From: a virus
Virus record (IMG/VR): IMGVR_UViG_3300027779_003171
Span: 1-64,000 of that record
Reading direction: 5' to 3' (one strand)
DNA: 64,000 nt
Part shown: positions 26,746-34,364 of the stretch, piece by piece
Position numbering within the stretch: position 1 is the stretch's first letter
Layout: each line of letters starts with the position of its first letter
Program-made: the position numbers and the translations under genes
The notes under the pieces: model-generated
Databases searched by the model: none
What the model was told of the DNA's origin: nothing
What the model saw: only the letters and a program-made list of their open reading frames with translations

Positions 26746-27860
26746 TAGCCATTATGGTTCACGAATAACACATCTTTTTCTACCTCTTTCTTCGTCTTGA
26801 TATCAACGTAGCTAATTTTAAACTTAATCGTATTAAACCTAGTCTGCTTGAACTCCTTCAATTTCATGAAAGTGAACTTCAGGCCGAATCCCGCTGATGG
26901 CTCTGGAAAATCGAAGGAGTGCTTTTCCTCTCCGTCGTCGATAACTGATATTCGTTTGATCTTTATCCTTCCGTGGGAAGCCTGAAGGCTTTCGAGGATT
27001 TGTACTACCCCAGCCTCCTTATAGCGCATGGTTTTTTCTGCTTCAGTGGCGAACCTAAGATTTCTTAAAAGTATTCCGAGTTGCCCGCTTTCGCCTATGG
27101 CTGCATACTCCAGACCAAAACCGAACACTTCATCAGTGTTAAAGGTTTCCCCAGTTTCGCAAACCATGTAGCCATAGAAGGTGAAGATTTCATCCTCTGG
27201 TTCGATGTCTGTTAACGCCCTAAAGAGCATCGTCTTTTCCTTGACCTCCCATGAGGCGTTATTTAATCCGTTTGCTGAATTGTATATGGGACCATAGCCG
27301 AGAGGTAGGCATTGATAACTGTTGCCTGTCCTCTTTTCTGCGGGGGTGTTGGGCGGAAACCACTTAAAGTAATACTTACTTGGGTGCTTAAAACCAAACA
27401 TTTGCTTTACTTCTTCGCGGTGTAATTCCTCTTCGGATATAAAGCTTTCGTCCTTTAGAATGTGGTACAACTTGTCGGTTACGCCCTGTATCCGAGGCCA
27501 TAAAATAACAGGCACTTCCTCCAAGATTTCCCCATGCTTTATCGACTCAGTTGCAAAAACACCGAACCCTTCCAGCGGAGATTGTCTTACCTCCATTTTA
27601 TCGTAGCAATTAGGCAAGGACGTGGATGCGCCAAGCGGGCGGCTAGGGTCACCGATAAGGGGTTTAGGCTCAAGGGCTCCTATCATGCGGTGGGTTCCGG
27701 GTGGGACCGTGGGGGGGATGTAGGGCTCGTTAGGTTTTTCTTGGGGTAAGATTTTTCCCAGCGGCTCGGACTCCTCCTTTTTCTGTTCTTCAGTTTGCAT
27801 GGGGGTGTCCCTTTCCTTTACATTTTTTTGAGTATGTTTTCTTTGCTTCTTCTTTGACAT
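26745..27860 (-). CDS. SET-domain protein (predicted protein lysine methyltransferase)
   Basis: 371 residues. After a Lys/Glu/Pro-rich leader of about 95 residues, EVRQSPLEGFGVFATESIKHGE is the SET N-motif; PIYNSANGLNNASWE replaces the NHSCxPN motif, and RALTDIEPEDEIFTFYGY corresponds to the IxxGEExxxxY motif. SET domains in phages are uncommon. ATG 27860 has AGGAG at six bases but makes a 71-base overlap with the upstream gene; an in-frame ATG at 27800 would overlap by 11 bases. The target could be a phage or host protein; nothing shows which. Confidence 0.75.
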   Translation of the reverse strand: MSKKKQRKHTQKNVKERDTPMQTEEQKKEESEPLGKILPQEKPNEPYIPPTVPPGTHRMIGALEPKPLIGDPSRPLGASTSLPNCYDKMEVRQSPLEGFGVFATESIKHGEILEEVPVILWPRIQGVTDKLYHILKDESFISEEELHREEVKQMFGFKHPSKYYFKWFPPNTPAEKRTGNSYQCLPLGYGPIYNSANGLNNASWEVKEKTMLFRALTDIEPEDEIFTFYGYMVCETGETFNTDEVFGFGLEYAAIGESGQLGILLRNLRFATEAEKTMRYKEAGVVQILESLQASHGRIKIKRISVIDDGEEKHSFDFPEPSAGFGLKFTFMKLKEFKQTRFNTIKFKISYVDIKTKKEVEKDVLFVNHNG

Positions 27861-28137
27861 GATCTACTCCTCTTGTCCTTTTTCTTTTCTCGCTAAGTTG
27901 CGCGGACAAGTCCCACATCTCTCCTAGATTATAGTTTTTATCCTTCGTCTTTCTTACGAAATCTTCACAAGTTGTGTCAGCGTCGATAAGGCTATTGTTT
28001 ACGGCCATATTTGGGTTTGACCAAACCCTAACCCACTCGATACCGTCTTCACCCACAAAAGAGTGGGGCTCGTTCATTCGCTGAACAACCTCCATTAGCT
28101 CCTCTGTTTTTGGGTGTCGAAAGACGTAGACGGGCAT
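27790..28137 (-). CDS. FmdB-like small protein without zinc cysteines
   Basis: 115 residues. The start MPVYVFRHPKTEELMEVVQ resembles the first half of FmdB/zinc-ribbon proteins (MPxYxFxCxxC) common in phages, but the CxxC pairs are replaced by other residues. The C-terminal part is basic (KRKRTRG, KKTYSKKCKGKGH). No activity can be proposed. Confidence 0.55.
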   Translation of the reverse strand: MPVYVFRHPKTEELMEVVQRMNEPHSFVGEDGIEWVRVWSNPNMAVNNSLIDADTTCEDFVRKTKDKNYNLGEMWDLSAQLSEKRKRTRGVDHVKEEAKKTYSKKCKGKGHPHAN

Positions 28138-28139
28138 GG

Positions 28140-28934
28140 TTACGGTGTCGGGTTATTCGCTTCTCGAATGTCTGGGTTACCTTCAGGGAATTGGGTCATC
28201 ACTGACATCTGTTGCTCTTCCTCTTTATCGCCTTCTGGTGTTCCAGTAACGTACAAGTTAAATAATTCTTCACATTTTGTTTTAGCAAATAATAGAAGAA
28301 ATGATCCCTCGACTTCTTTTGACTCGGCAAAGAACGAGTCTTGAAAACCCGCGCTCTTCATGTGTTCGACTAGTTGGCTTAATTTGTCTTCCTTGATCTT
28401 GGTTTCAAGGCATACAAAGTTGCATTTGTTAACTCTTTCAGAGGACATTAGTATCTCTGCCTCCGCGTACCCGATGCTCATTTTCATTAAGTCTATTTCA
28501 GTTTCGGGAATTGATGTTAGCAACTCATCTAGGGTCACAAAAAAACTCAAATCCGAAGGAGCACCATCCTCATCTGAACGAAGCCCTACGTGAGCAAGGT
28601 AAAAGAAATTGTTTTCGTTTTTTGGGTATTCGAGTTGAGCGAATCTTGTTTCAGTGTAAACCCCCAGCCTTAACAGGGAAGCCTTGTCACTGAAAGCTTC
28701 GAGATTTTTACTCATTACCCTGTAGCTGTCACCGAAAGGCTCCACCGAGTAAACCTTGTCGGCCCCGCGCATCAAACAAAGAAGGGAGAAGGTTCCTATG
28801 TGAGCACCAATATCCAGAACAGTAACTTTTTCTTTTTCGGGTAACGTTTTTAGCCTGTAGTTGTTGGCGTAAAACACCTTATCTAAGATGTACTGGTCGT
28901 CGGTAAATGTTCTTATTGATATTTCTGGTGTCAT
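28140..28934 (-). CDS. FkbM-family methyltransferase
   Basis: 264 residues. VTVLDIGAHIGTFSLLCLMRG is the FkbM SAM-binding start, YSVEPFGDSYRVMSKNL the acidic loop, and IDLMKMSIGYAEAEILM corresponds to the IDxxKxDxEGxE region, with the usual D-x-E-G partly replaced (S-I-G-Y), so activity is not assured. Glycan O-methylation is the usual role. Overlaps the glycosyltransferase gene by four bases. A second FkbM gene lies at 62.8 kb. Confidence 0.75.
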   Translation of the reverse strand: MTPEISIRTFTDDQYILDKVFYANNYRLKTLPEKEKVTVLDIGAHIGTFSLLCLMRGADKVYSVEPFGDSYRVMSKNLEAFSDKASLLRLGVYTETRFAQLEYPKNENNFFYLAHVGLRSDEDGAPSDLSFFVTLDELLTSIPETEIDLMKMSIGYAEAEILMSSERVNKCNFVCLETKIKEDKLSQLVEHMKSAGFQDSFFAESKEVEGSFLLLFAKTKCEELFNLYVTGTPEGDKEEEQQMSVMTQFPEGNPDIREANNPTP

Positions 28935-30028
28935 AGCTTGGATAGGATATTATTTAATAGTTTTTCTTTTGTGAATTCTTCTTGCAGCTTCACGCCCTCC
29001 TCGTTTAGGGGGTTGCTTTCAACTTTCTTAATAGTCTCTTCACAGGCGGAGATGAAATCGTCCTCATCAAAATCAAAGATTTGCCCTTGGTTATGGTTTC
29101 CGCCTTTGTGGAAGAACACGCCGTCCGTGGAGTCTATTTTCCCGCTGGGCTCTACCAGTGTTGCGTTCTTTTCGTTCGCCCACCCCTTGTATCCATGAGC
29201 ATTCATTATTACTCCGTGTTTCCCGATCCCAATGGAGTGGAATTCTGGTAACCCCCACCCCTCTCCACCTGACATACCTATAACAATGTGGGCGGAATTC
29301 AGGAAGTCGTTATATACTTCGTTTTCACCCATGTAATTTAGGAAGTTGATATTGAAATAGTTTTCCCCATCAAGAGCGTTATGAACGAAGCCGTTGTTTT
29401 GTTCGGGGTTTAGGAAGTGATTATAAAGCGCACAGTGCAGGGTATACTTTTTGTTGTTGCCCCATTTTTTAGCCCAAGCCTTCAAGACCTTATCGTGTCT
29501 CTTGCGCTTTTCCATTTTGCCCACCAAGCTGAAGACTATCCTGTCATCATCGAAATATTTTTTATCTGTAGCCTTAAAATTAAAGTCATCAAAAGCTAAG
29601 GGGATATATTCGCAATCCGCACCAGAGCTTCTAAAAACATCGCAGGTATATTTTGAAGTAAAAAAGGTTTTATTATTTTTAGCTATGTTTAATTCTGTTT
29701 TCGTGGGCGAATCTAATTCGTAAAAGGACAGGAGGGACTGGTCCTTTGAGAAGGACTCCATTGAGCCCATTAAATGCCACAGTTTAAGGATGGGGGTGTC
29801 TCTCGAATGATTCTCTAATGCGTCAGCCGTCCTTTTCTGAAGCCATAACTCGAATAGGTCATCTTTTTGCTGGGTAGAAAGATCAACCTGACCGCCAAGG
29901 GGAAACAGCTTCAAGTCAGGCAAATCCTCCCCTGACAAGACTTTTTTATGATAAGTCTTGAGCAGGAGAGTTGAGATTTGCCCGAATGAAACGGAGTTTA
30001 TAGGTACGTTAAACGCTATGGAACTCAT
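28931..30028 (-). CDS. GT-B glycosyltransferase (family 4-like)
   Basis: 365 residues. The C-terminal half has VFSLVGKMEKRKRHDKVLKAW (donor-domain start), ADIVIGMSGGEGWGLPEF-like text (here HIVIGMSGGEGWGLPEFH) with the E-x7-E type loop, and a terminal helix (ACEETIKKVESNP). This is a retaining GT4-type pattern. First gene of the glycan block after the sigma factor genes. Confidence 0.82.
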   Translation of the reverse strand: MSSIAFNVPINSVSFGQISTLLLKTYHKKVLSGEDLPDLKLFPLGGQVDLSTQQKDDLFELWLQKRTADALENHSRDTPILKLWHLMGSMESFSKDQSLLSFYELDSPTKTELNIAKNNKTFFTSKYTCDVFRSSGADCEYIPLAFDDFNFKATDKKYFDDDRIVFSLVGKMEKRKRHDKVLKAWAKKWGNNKKYTLHCALYNHFLNPEQNNGFVHNALDGENYFNINFLNYMGENEVYNDFLNSAHIVIGMSGGEGWGLPEFHSIGIGKHGVIMNAHGYKGWANEKNATLVEPSGKIDSTDGVFFHKGGNHNQGQIFDFDEDDFISACEETIKKVESNPLNEEGVKLQEEFTKEKLLNNILSKL

Positions 30029-30048
30029 TTAATAGGTCGTTAGGGGCG

Positions 30049-30336
30049 TTAGATTAACTCTTCTTCCACAACGGTGGTTGCTTCTATCACGGGCTGCTTA
30101 ACCGTCTCGTTTTGCGTATTGTTTGAGTTGGTGGGGTCAGTAGACTTGTAGACCCTGTAGTCGGGATGAGTATCCTTTTTCTTATGTTTGTTGGTGAAGA
30201 TAACCACCTTCACTTTGTTGTCATCACCATCAGTGAAGTGACCAGAAAAATATTTCTGGTTCGGACTCTCTTTTACCCACAAAGCACCTATTTCGCGCTT
30301 TGCCCATTCGTTTTGTTCTGAGTTTTGTTCAGTCAT
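30049..30336 (-). CDS. Small DUF736-like protein
   Basis: 95 residues. REIGALWVKESPNQKYFSGHF, VVIFTNKHKKKDTHPDYRVY resembles DUF736-type phage/plasmid proteins (IGxxxxxxxGxYxGxI ... PDYRVY). The C-terminal tail is acidic and Thr/Val-rich. Function unknown. Confidence 0.55.
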   Translation of the reverse strand: MTEQNSEQNEWAKREIGALWVKESPNQKYFSGHFTDGDDNKVKVVIFTNKHKKKDTHPDYRVYKSTDPTNSNNTQNETVKQPVIEATTVVEEELI

Positions 30337-30351
30337 ATCGTAGGGATAATA

Positions 30352-30981
30352 CTATTGTTCTGGAAACGTGTCAATGTTTATTTTTCCTTTAAGTCTATTT
30401 TTTAAGATACCGAGCCCCTTCTTGTGTAGGTTGATCGCGGTTTGTATGCTCATACTGAGGCTTTCTGATATGTTTTTCCAAGTTCCATCTTTTTTTGTAT
30501 CGTAAAAATATCTCATGCGAAAGATTTTTTTTATCCTAGAGTCTTTCAGATCATCTAGTGTCGATAGCATTATCTCAAACTCTTCTGACAGGTTATTGGT
30601 GTGGTCGGGGGCAAATTGGCTATCTTCTATGAAATCGTGAAGCTCTTCTGTGTCAGCGTTAAATATATATTTTTTTGAATTTACATAGTTCAAGCACGTA
30701 AATTTAGCATAATTACCTAGCCACGTTGAAAATTTTGTTTTCCTTGATGGATCGAATGACTGAGCACACTTTAATACTATTAAATCTTTTTCAGCGTACA
30801 CATCTTCTGGCTGTACGCCTGACTTTATCAGGGCGTATTTGTATTTTTGGCAGATTTTGTAGTATACATTCTCATATCTTCGGCAAAGCTCCAGAAAACT
30901 ATCTTCACACCCGTGTATTTTCAGCCTTTTCGTAAGCTGAGAGTCCGTTTTCTTTTCTATTGAGCCACGTAATGAAGGCAT
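30352..30981 (-). CDS. Phage-encoded sigma-70-family RNA polymerase sigma factor
   Basis: 209 residues. Region 2 is visible in the middle: KCAQSFDPSRKTKFSTWLGNYAKFTCLNYV (regions 2.2-2.4), split here as FDPSRKTKFSTWL and YAKFTCLNYVN. Region 4 helix-turn-helix lies near the C-terminus: RIKKIFRMRYF, TWKNISESLSMS, TAINLHKKGLGILKNRL. It would redirect host RNA polymerase to phage promoters. It overlaps the dNMP kinase gene by 77 bases. Candidate cognate sites are the AAGGTT-N4-TAnnAT promoters described below (inference). Confidence 0.82.
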   Translation of the reverse strand: MPSLRGSIEKKTDSQLTKRLKIHGCEDSFLELCRRYENVYYKICQKYKYALIKSGVQPEDVYAEKDLIVLKCAQSFDPSRKTKFSTWLGNYAKFTCLNYVNSKKYIFNADTEELHDFIEDSQFAPDHTNNLSEEFEIMLSTLDDLKDSRIKKIFRMRYFYDTKKDGTWKNISESLSMSIQTAINLHKKGLGILKNRLKGKINIDTFPEQ

Positions 30982-31534
30982 CTATATGGGGGTCAAGTTG
31001 TCTGTCTATATCTCCTTTAGCTCTTTCCCACTCAACAGTGTAGTCCGCCTGAGCTTCTATCAAGGGGTCGTTCCTTCGCTCCTCTTCGTTTATTGGCTTT
31101 CTGTAGTGGTTGTAGCTAGTGAAGCCACGGTCAATGTGTTCATACATAGAAATATGAACAAGGAGCCCGCCCAGCTCCTCCTTCAGCCAGTAAACCTCGT
31201 CTTTGGGAAAGTCGTCATATCTTATATCTGTAATTACGACGACTGAACTAGCTAGATTATTTTTTATTTCTTTATTTAATTTATTAATCCAGTGGCGACC
31301 CTCAGAAAGGTTTCTCTTAAATGCTCCGTGGAACACCAGAAGGGGGCGAATCGAATCCTTTTCTTCGCGAGTACAGGTTAGTGGGTTGACACCATATTGA
31401 TCCTCTAAAAACGGAGCAACCTCTTCTTTCAGCGCGTCCGCGAGGGAGAACTTTTGACAATTCAATTTTTCGGAAAGCAAACTGAAGAATAAATCTTTTC
31501 CTGCTCCCGCAACACCAGATAAGCCTATGATCAT
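30905..31534 (-). CDS. Deoxynucleoside monophosphate kinase (T4 gp1-like)
   Basis: 209 residues. P-loop LSGVAGAGKD at the N-terminus, then FSLADALKEE, RPLLVFHGAFKR, HWINKL, VVITDIRYDDFPKDE (the D-I/V-R-x-x-E/D lid motif of phage dNMP kinases). It phosphorylates dNMPs for DNA synthesis and fits with NrdAB, dCMP deaminase and ThyX further on. The ATG follows a promoter-like site by seven bases. Confidence 0.82.
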   Translation of the reverse strand: MIIGLSGVAGAGKDLFFSLLSEKLNCQKFSLADALKEEVAPFLEDQYGVNPLTCTREEKDSIRPLLVFHGAFKRNLSEGRHWINKLNKEIKNNLASSVVVITDIRYDDFPKDEVYWLKEELGGLLVHISMYEHIDRGFTSYNHYRKPINEEERRNDPLIEAQADYTVEWERAKGDIDRQLDPHIDAFITWLNRKENGLSAYEKAENTRV

Positions 31535-31905
31535 CTTAAGTATACTATTACGGTTACGGGATTAGTTAAAGCTAAAAGATGGTGTGGTAATTTTTTCTTT
31601 AAGCATAAACACAACACCCCCCACCGAAGGGGGGATGCTGTGTAGCGTGTGCTGCTTTTTCTTTGAAGCCCTATGTTTTTAAAATGGATGGGTTGTTCCA
31701 CGACACGCTGCAAATCAGTTTAAAACTGAGCCTAACTACCGTTTTTTTGGCGGGAGAGACCGTACCACAGAAAACTCCGCTTACGTTAGGCCACCTAGCT
31801 TTCGCTAACGATGGGGTAAACCTTGGCACTTAACCAAGTGTCTTTTGATTACATGCAGTTTGTAATCAGCCGTCCCTTGATTCGGCAGTAGGCTAACTGC
31901 CACGC
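31535..31905 (-). ncRNA. Structured non-coding region, candidate RNA of unknown class
   Basis: 370 bases without a credible gene. Read on the minus strand it holds a chain of stem-loops: GGCAG/CTGCC (about 31901-31884), GATTAC/GTAATC (31868-31848), CTTGG/CCAAG (31840-31824), CGTTAG/CTAACG (31812-31786), and a strong CCCCCC/GGGGGG hairpin near 31617-31634. AGCGTGT near 31710 can pair with ACACGCT near 31645. Strand is a guess from its position between minus-strand genes. It lacks a tRNA-like end, so it is not an obvious tmRNA. It could be a leader, a 3' end or an independent RNA. Confidence 0.4.
31542..31569 (-). promoter_or_regulatory. Probable promoter for dNMP kinase and sigma factor genes
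   Basis: Minus strand TTAACT (31569-31564), 16-base spacer, TAGTAT (31547-31542), then seven bases to the ATG at 31534. The spacing matches the other near-leaderless promoters; the -35 has one mismatch to TTGACT. Confidence 0.5.
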
Positions 31906-32031
31906 TTACTTTGCTTCAGCTATCTTAGGAAAACTCTTCAGATTTCTCTCCGCGAGCTTAAAGAGGGCCACCCTCTTTTTGGACGGACTAAGGATAACAG
32001 CATCTTGATTGTCGTCAACTATTTTTTTCAT
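31906..32031 (-). CDS. Small charged protein, 41 residues, unknown
   Basis: Opens MKKIVDDNQDAVILSPSKKR and ends with IAEAK before a TAA. ATG 32031 lies inside the end of the upstream gene (17-base overlap). No Shine-Dalgarno is obvious. The clean frame and position suggest a real small gene, but it could be chance. Confidence 0.4.
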   Translation of the reverse strand: MKKIVDDNQDAVILSPSKKRVALFKLAERNLKSFPKIAEAK

Positions 32032-32506
32032 CGTCGTCCAAGCCAGCCTCTTCCTTGTATTTTTCCTTGTAGAAGTTCAGGATGTGAAGGACGTTAAGTA
32101 CGTCTTTTGAGTTAAGGTCGGCGGGGTCGCTCCAATCGCTTTTATCTTCAATGAGTTCGCAGAAACAGTTGATTTCTCTTGATATGTAGCTTGCCATTTG
32201 AGCGGTGACATCAATGCTTTGCGAGTTGGAATCCAAAGGCTTCTTTAGTATGTAAATTACCTTAGTCTCGCTGTCTTTCAACTCCTTGTTCCAAGTCGTC
32301 TGTTGCTGGCGAGTGAGAAGCTCACTTTTGCACCAATCGTCTAACGCACACTGGACCGCCCCCTTGTCTCTCGCTGGAAACTCTGTTATGAGTGTGATCT
32401 TTCGGAAGTCTTCCTCCATAATAAAGGAATCGCTTTCCTTGAAAAATTCCCAGAGTTTACTGTAAGCTTCGAAAACTGTCATATTTATTGTATTGAGAAT
32501 TGTCAT
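32015..32506 (-). CDS. Unknown protein, 163 residues
   Basis: Acidic, mostly helical-looking. Contains FPARDKGAVQCALDDWCKSELL and a C-terminal KEEAGLDDDEKNS tail. A second possible start is ATG 32479. No domain recognised. Divergent from the dCMP deaminase operon. Confidence 0.65.
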   Translation of the reverse strand: MTILNTINMTVFEAYSKLWEFFKESDSFIMEEDFRKITLITEFPARDKGAVQCALDDWCKSELLTRQQQTTWNKELKDSETKVIYILKKPLDSNSQSIDVTAQMASYISREINCFCELIEDKSDWSDPADLNSKDVLNVLHILNFYKEKYKEEAGLDDDEKNS

Positions 32507-32522
32507 TTTTTCGTAAAGAAAG

Positions 32523-32551
32523 TTGACTTTTGGGCATAAGTTTAATATTGT
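32523..32551 (+). promoter_or_regulatory. Sigma70-type promoter of the dCMP deaminase-nrd operon
   Basis: TTGACT (32523-32528), 17-base spacer, TATTGT (32546-32551), nine bases to ATG 32561. The spacer holds ATAAGTTT, a relaxed form of the AAGGTT element. The predicted leader is only two or three bases. Confidence 0.7.
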
Positions 32552-32560
32552 GCTTCCACG

Positions 32561-32980
32561 ATGTCAGAAGAAGAGAGAATAGATTGGTACGAATACTCCA
32601 TGCTTCTGGCTTTTGCAGCGGCGAAGAGAAGCGAAGACCCCTATAGGAAGGTGGGTGCTTGTGCCCTTAATAAAGACAAAATGGTAGTTGGCCTTGGCTA
32701 CAACGGGCTGGCTTCAGGCAGGGATGCGCCAGAGGGCTTCTGGAGGGACAGAGACTCTCGTCGGCAATACATGATCCACGCGGAGACGAACTGCCTTTCT
32801 TTGTGTAAGAGGGGTGAGGTCGAGTTGCTGACTGTCACGCTTTTGCCTTGCTCTTATTGCGCCACCATGATAGCAGCTTACGGAGTTAAGGAGGTCCTAT
32901 ATCATGAAGAGTACGAAAATGACCAAGCGGCTAAAGATATTTTTAGTTTCTACAATATAGATATGCTAAAGTTTGATTGA
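32561..32980 (+). CDS. dcd: dCMP deaminase
   Basis: 139 residues, usual length. Zinc/catalytic motifs HAETNCL and PCSYCATMI (HAE and PCxxC), preceded by DPYRKVGACALN and VVGLGYNGLASG, as in phage and bacterial dCMP deaminases. It makes dUMP, the substrate of the ThyX encoded at 50.9 kb. First gene of the plus-strand nucleotide operon. Confidence 0.92.
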   Translation: MSEEERIDWYEYSMLLAFAAAKRSEDPYRKVGACALNKDKMVVGLGYNGLASGRDAPEGFWRDRDSRRQYMIHAETNCLSLCKRGEVELLTVTLLPCSYCATMIAAYGVKEVLYHEEYENDQAAKDIFSFYNIDMLKFD

Positions 32981-32981
32981 T

Positions 32982-33347
32982 ATGGAAATACTACACCCCA
33001 CCTTCATAACGGTTGTCTTGATGTACATTTGGTTTGAGACGGAGGCTTTTGTTGATTATTGCGACACCTTTAATTTAGGGGGGGTGATGTTTGGCCTAGC
33101 TAAATACAAGGAGAAAAAAGAGCGGATGCCCATGGTTGACTATCATACCTTTTTACTAATGGATGCCCCCGGCTCGTTCTTCATCAAGCTGATAACTTGC
33201 CCAGTGTGCTTAATCGTATGGATTGCTCCGTTGACTTCTTTTTTGTATAATGAAACCATGTCTTTCCCTATAATATTCATGGAGATACTGTTCTCGTGGA
33301 CGGCATTCTTCGCGTTAAAGACCCTAGTTAAAACATCGGACGGATAA
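32982..33347 (+). CDS. Small membrane protein, unknown
   Basis: 121 residues from ATG 32982, directly after the deaminase stop. Hydrophobic segments near the N-terminus (FITVVLMYIWF) and two near the C-terminus (CLIVWIAPLTSFLY; IIFMEILFSWTAFFALKTL). CPVC precedes the second segment. No family recognised. Confidence 0.65.
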   Translation: MEILHPTFITVVLMYIWFETEAFVDYCDTFNLGGVMFGLAKYKEKKERMPMVDYHTFLLMDAPGSFFIKLITCPVCLIVWIAPLTSFLYNETMSFPIIFMEILFSWTAFFALKTLVKTSDG

Positions 33348-33348
33348 A

Positions 33349-34017
33349 ATGGCCAATCACCCAGCTATAGATAGAATTCTAAGACAAATAAACGCAGAGG
33401 ACATGAAGGAGGAGCTTATGGCTCCCGAGAATTCTCTGGGAAGAATTATGGAGGAGGAGTCGGAGGCGGCTGCCGAGCGACCCGAGCCCCTAAAAGATGT
33501 CAGCGAGGTTTTTTCAGATGAAATTTTACAAGAGACAAAGGAGGGCATAGATATTATTGAGGAAGAGCGGAAGAAGAAAGAAGAAGAGGGAGCCAAAGAA
33601 TCTCGGGAGATTATGGAAAAAATAGAAGCCGGGGCCGAGCTTGCTGATTTCGCCCCGCCAGAGACCAAGGAAACGTTAGGTCAAAATATATCGCCCGACG
33701 TGAAAGAGTATCTTGATTCCGAGAAAGAGGAATATGCGTTTCATTCTTGCTTTGACTTAAGGGACTTCTTCCGTGATAATAGAGACAGCTTTGATGAGTG
33801 GGCTCACCCAGCGATAGACTCGGTGCTTTCTGCCGTGGACACGATTACCTCTGGTTGCAGATGCAAGCTTAAAGAGAGAAGAAAGATGGTTGAGGACTAC
33901 TACGTTACATTCATCACGCAAAACCAGCACAACTCACTGATCGGCACAATGAAAGAAGTTTTAAAAACCAAAAAAATCAAATTCTTCTCTGAAGAGAAAC
34001 TATTTCTTGATATATGA
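33349..34017 (+). CDS. Unknown acidic, coiled-coil-containing protein
   Basis: 222 residues. A long charged region (residues ~40-110, with EEERKKKEEEGAKESREIME) predicts coiled coil. The C-terminal part has GCRCKLKERRKMVEDYYV, suggesting a small ordered domain. It ends four bases into the ACP-like gene, so the two may be coupled and may act together. No family recognised. Confidence 0.65.
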   Translation: MANHPAIDRILRQINAEDMKEELMAPENSLGRIMEEESEAAAERPEPLKDVSEVFSDEILQETKEGIDIIEEERKKKEEEGAKESREIMEKIEAGAELADFAPPETKETLGQNISPDVKEYLDSEKEEYAFHSCFDLRDFFRDNRDSFDEWAHPAIDSVLSAVDTITSGCRCKLKERRKMVEDYYVTFITQNQHNSLIGTMKEVLKTKKIKFFSEEKLFLDI

Positions 34018-34301
34018 GACTTGAAGATGTCAAACAACGCTTGCTCGGGCTCCTAAAAGACCACTACGCTTTTGAAGATCACGAGCTTAACGATGCTTTC
34101 GGGGGCTCGGTGCTGAAGGAGCTGGACGTGGACTCCATTGCCCTGCTTGAGCTTTTTCTCGTCATCGAGGAGGGGTTCAACCTTGATCAGAGGCTGTCCG
34201 ATAGGCTTGACATGAAATCATTAATGGACAGTAAGGCGGACGACCTAATCGATACCGTCTCTATGGAGATTCTTAAGATGTGGAAGGAAGGCTTAAAATA
34301 A
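34014..34301 (+). CDS. Acyl-carrier-protein-like protein
   Basis: 95 residues, typical ACP size. LKELDVDSIALLELFLVIEEGFN matches the ACP helix II region LGxDSLxxVELxxxLEExF; S41 in D-S-I is at the phosphopantetheine attachment site. The remainder LSDRLDMKSLMDSKADDLIDTV resembles the helix III/IV part. Acidic, as ACPs are. A holo-ACP synthase is encoded at 41.9 kb. No ketosynthase or other acyl enzyme is seen here, so the cargo is unknown. Confidence 0.72.
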   Translation: MRLEDVKQRLLGLLKDHYAFEDHELNDAFGGSVLKELDVDSIALLELFLVIEEGFNLDQRLSDRLDMKSLMDSKADDLIDTVSMEILKMWKEGLK

Positions 34302-34347
34302 AAGAGACTCATCGGGCTTTTTTTCTTCTCTTTGAGTAAGGTTGTGA

Positions 34348-34353
34348 TATGAT
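34348..34353 (+). promoter_or_regulatory. Promoter -10 with AAGGTT element upstream of nrdB
   Basis: TAAGGTT at 34337-34343, four bases, TATGAT at 34348-34353, 11 bases to ATG 34365. No TTGAC -35 box at the usual distance, so recognition would rest on the AAGGTT element. Confidence 0.5.
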
Positions 34354-34364
34354 TCTTCCAACAA

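Noticed and set aside
31535-31905. tmRNA or group I intron
   Set aside because: No tRNA-like acceptor/T-arm with TTCGA and CCA on either strand, no convincing tag ending in LAA, and no P/Q/R/S intron core motifs could be found.
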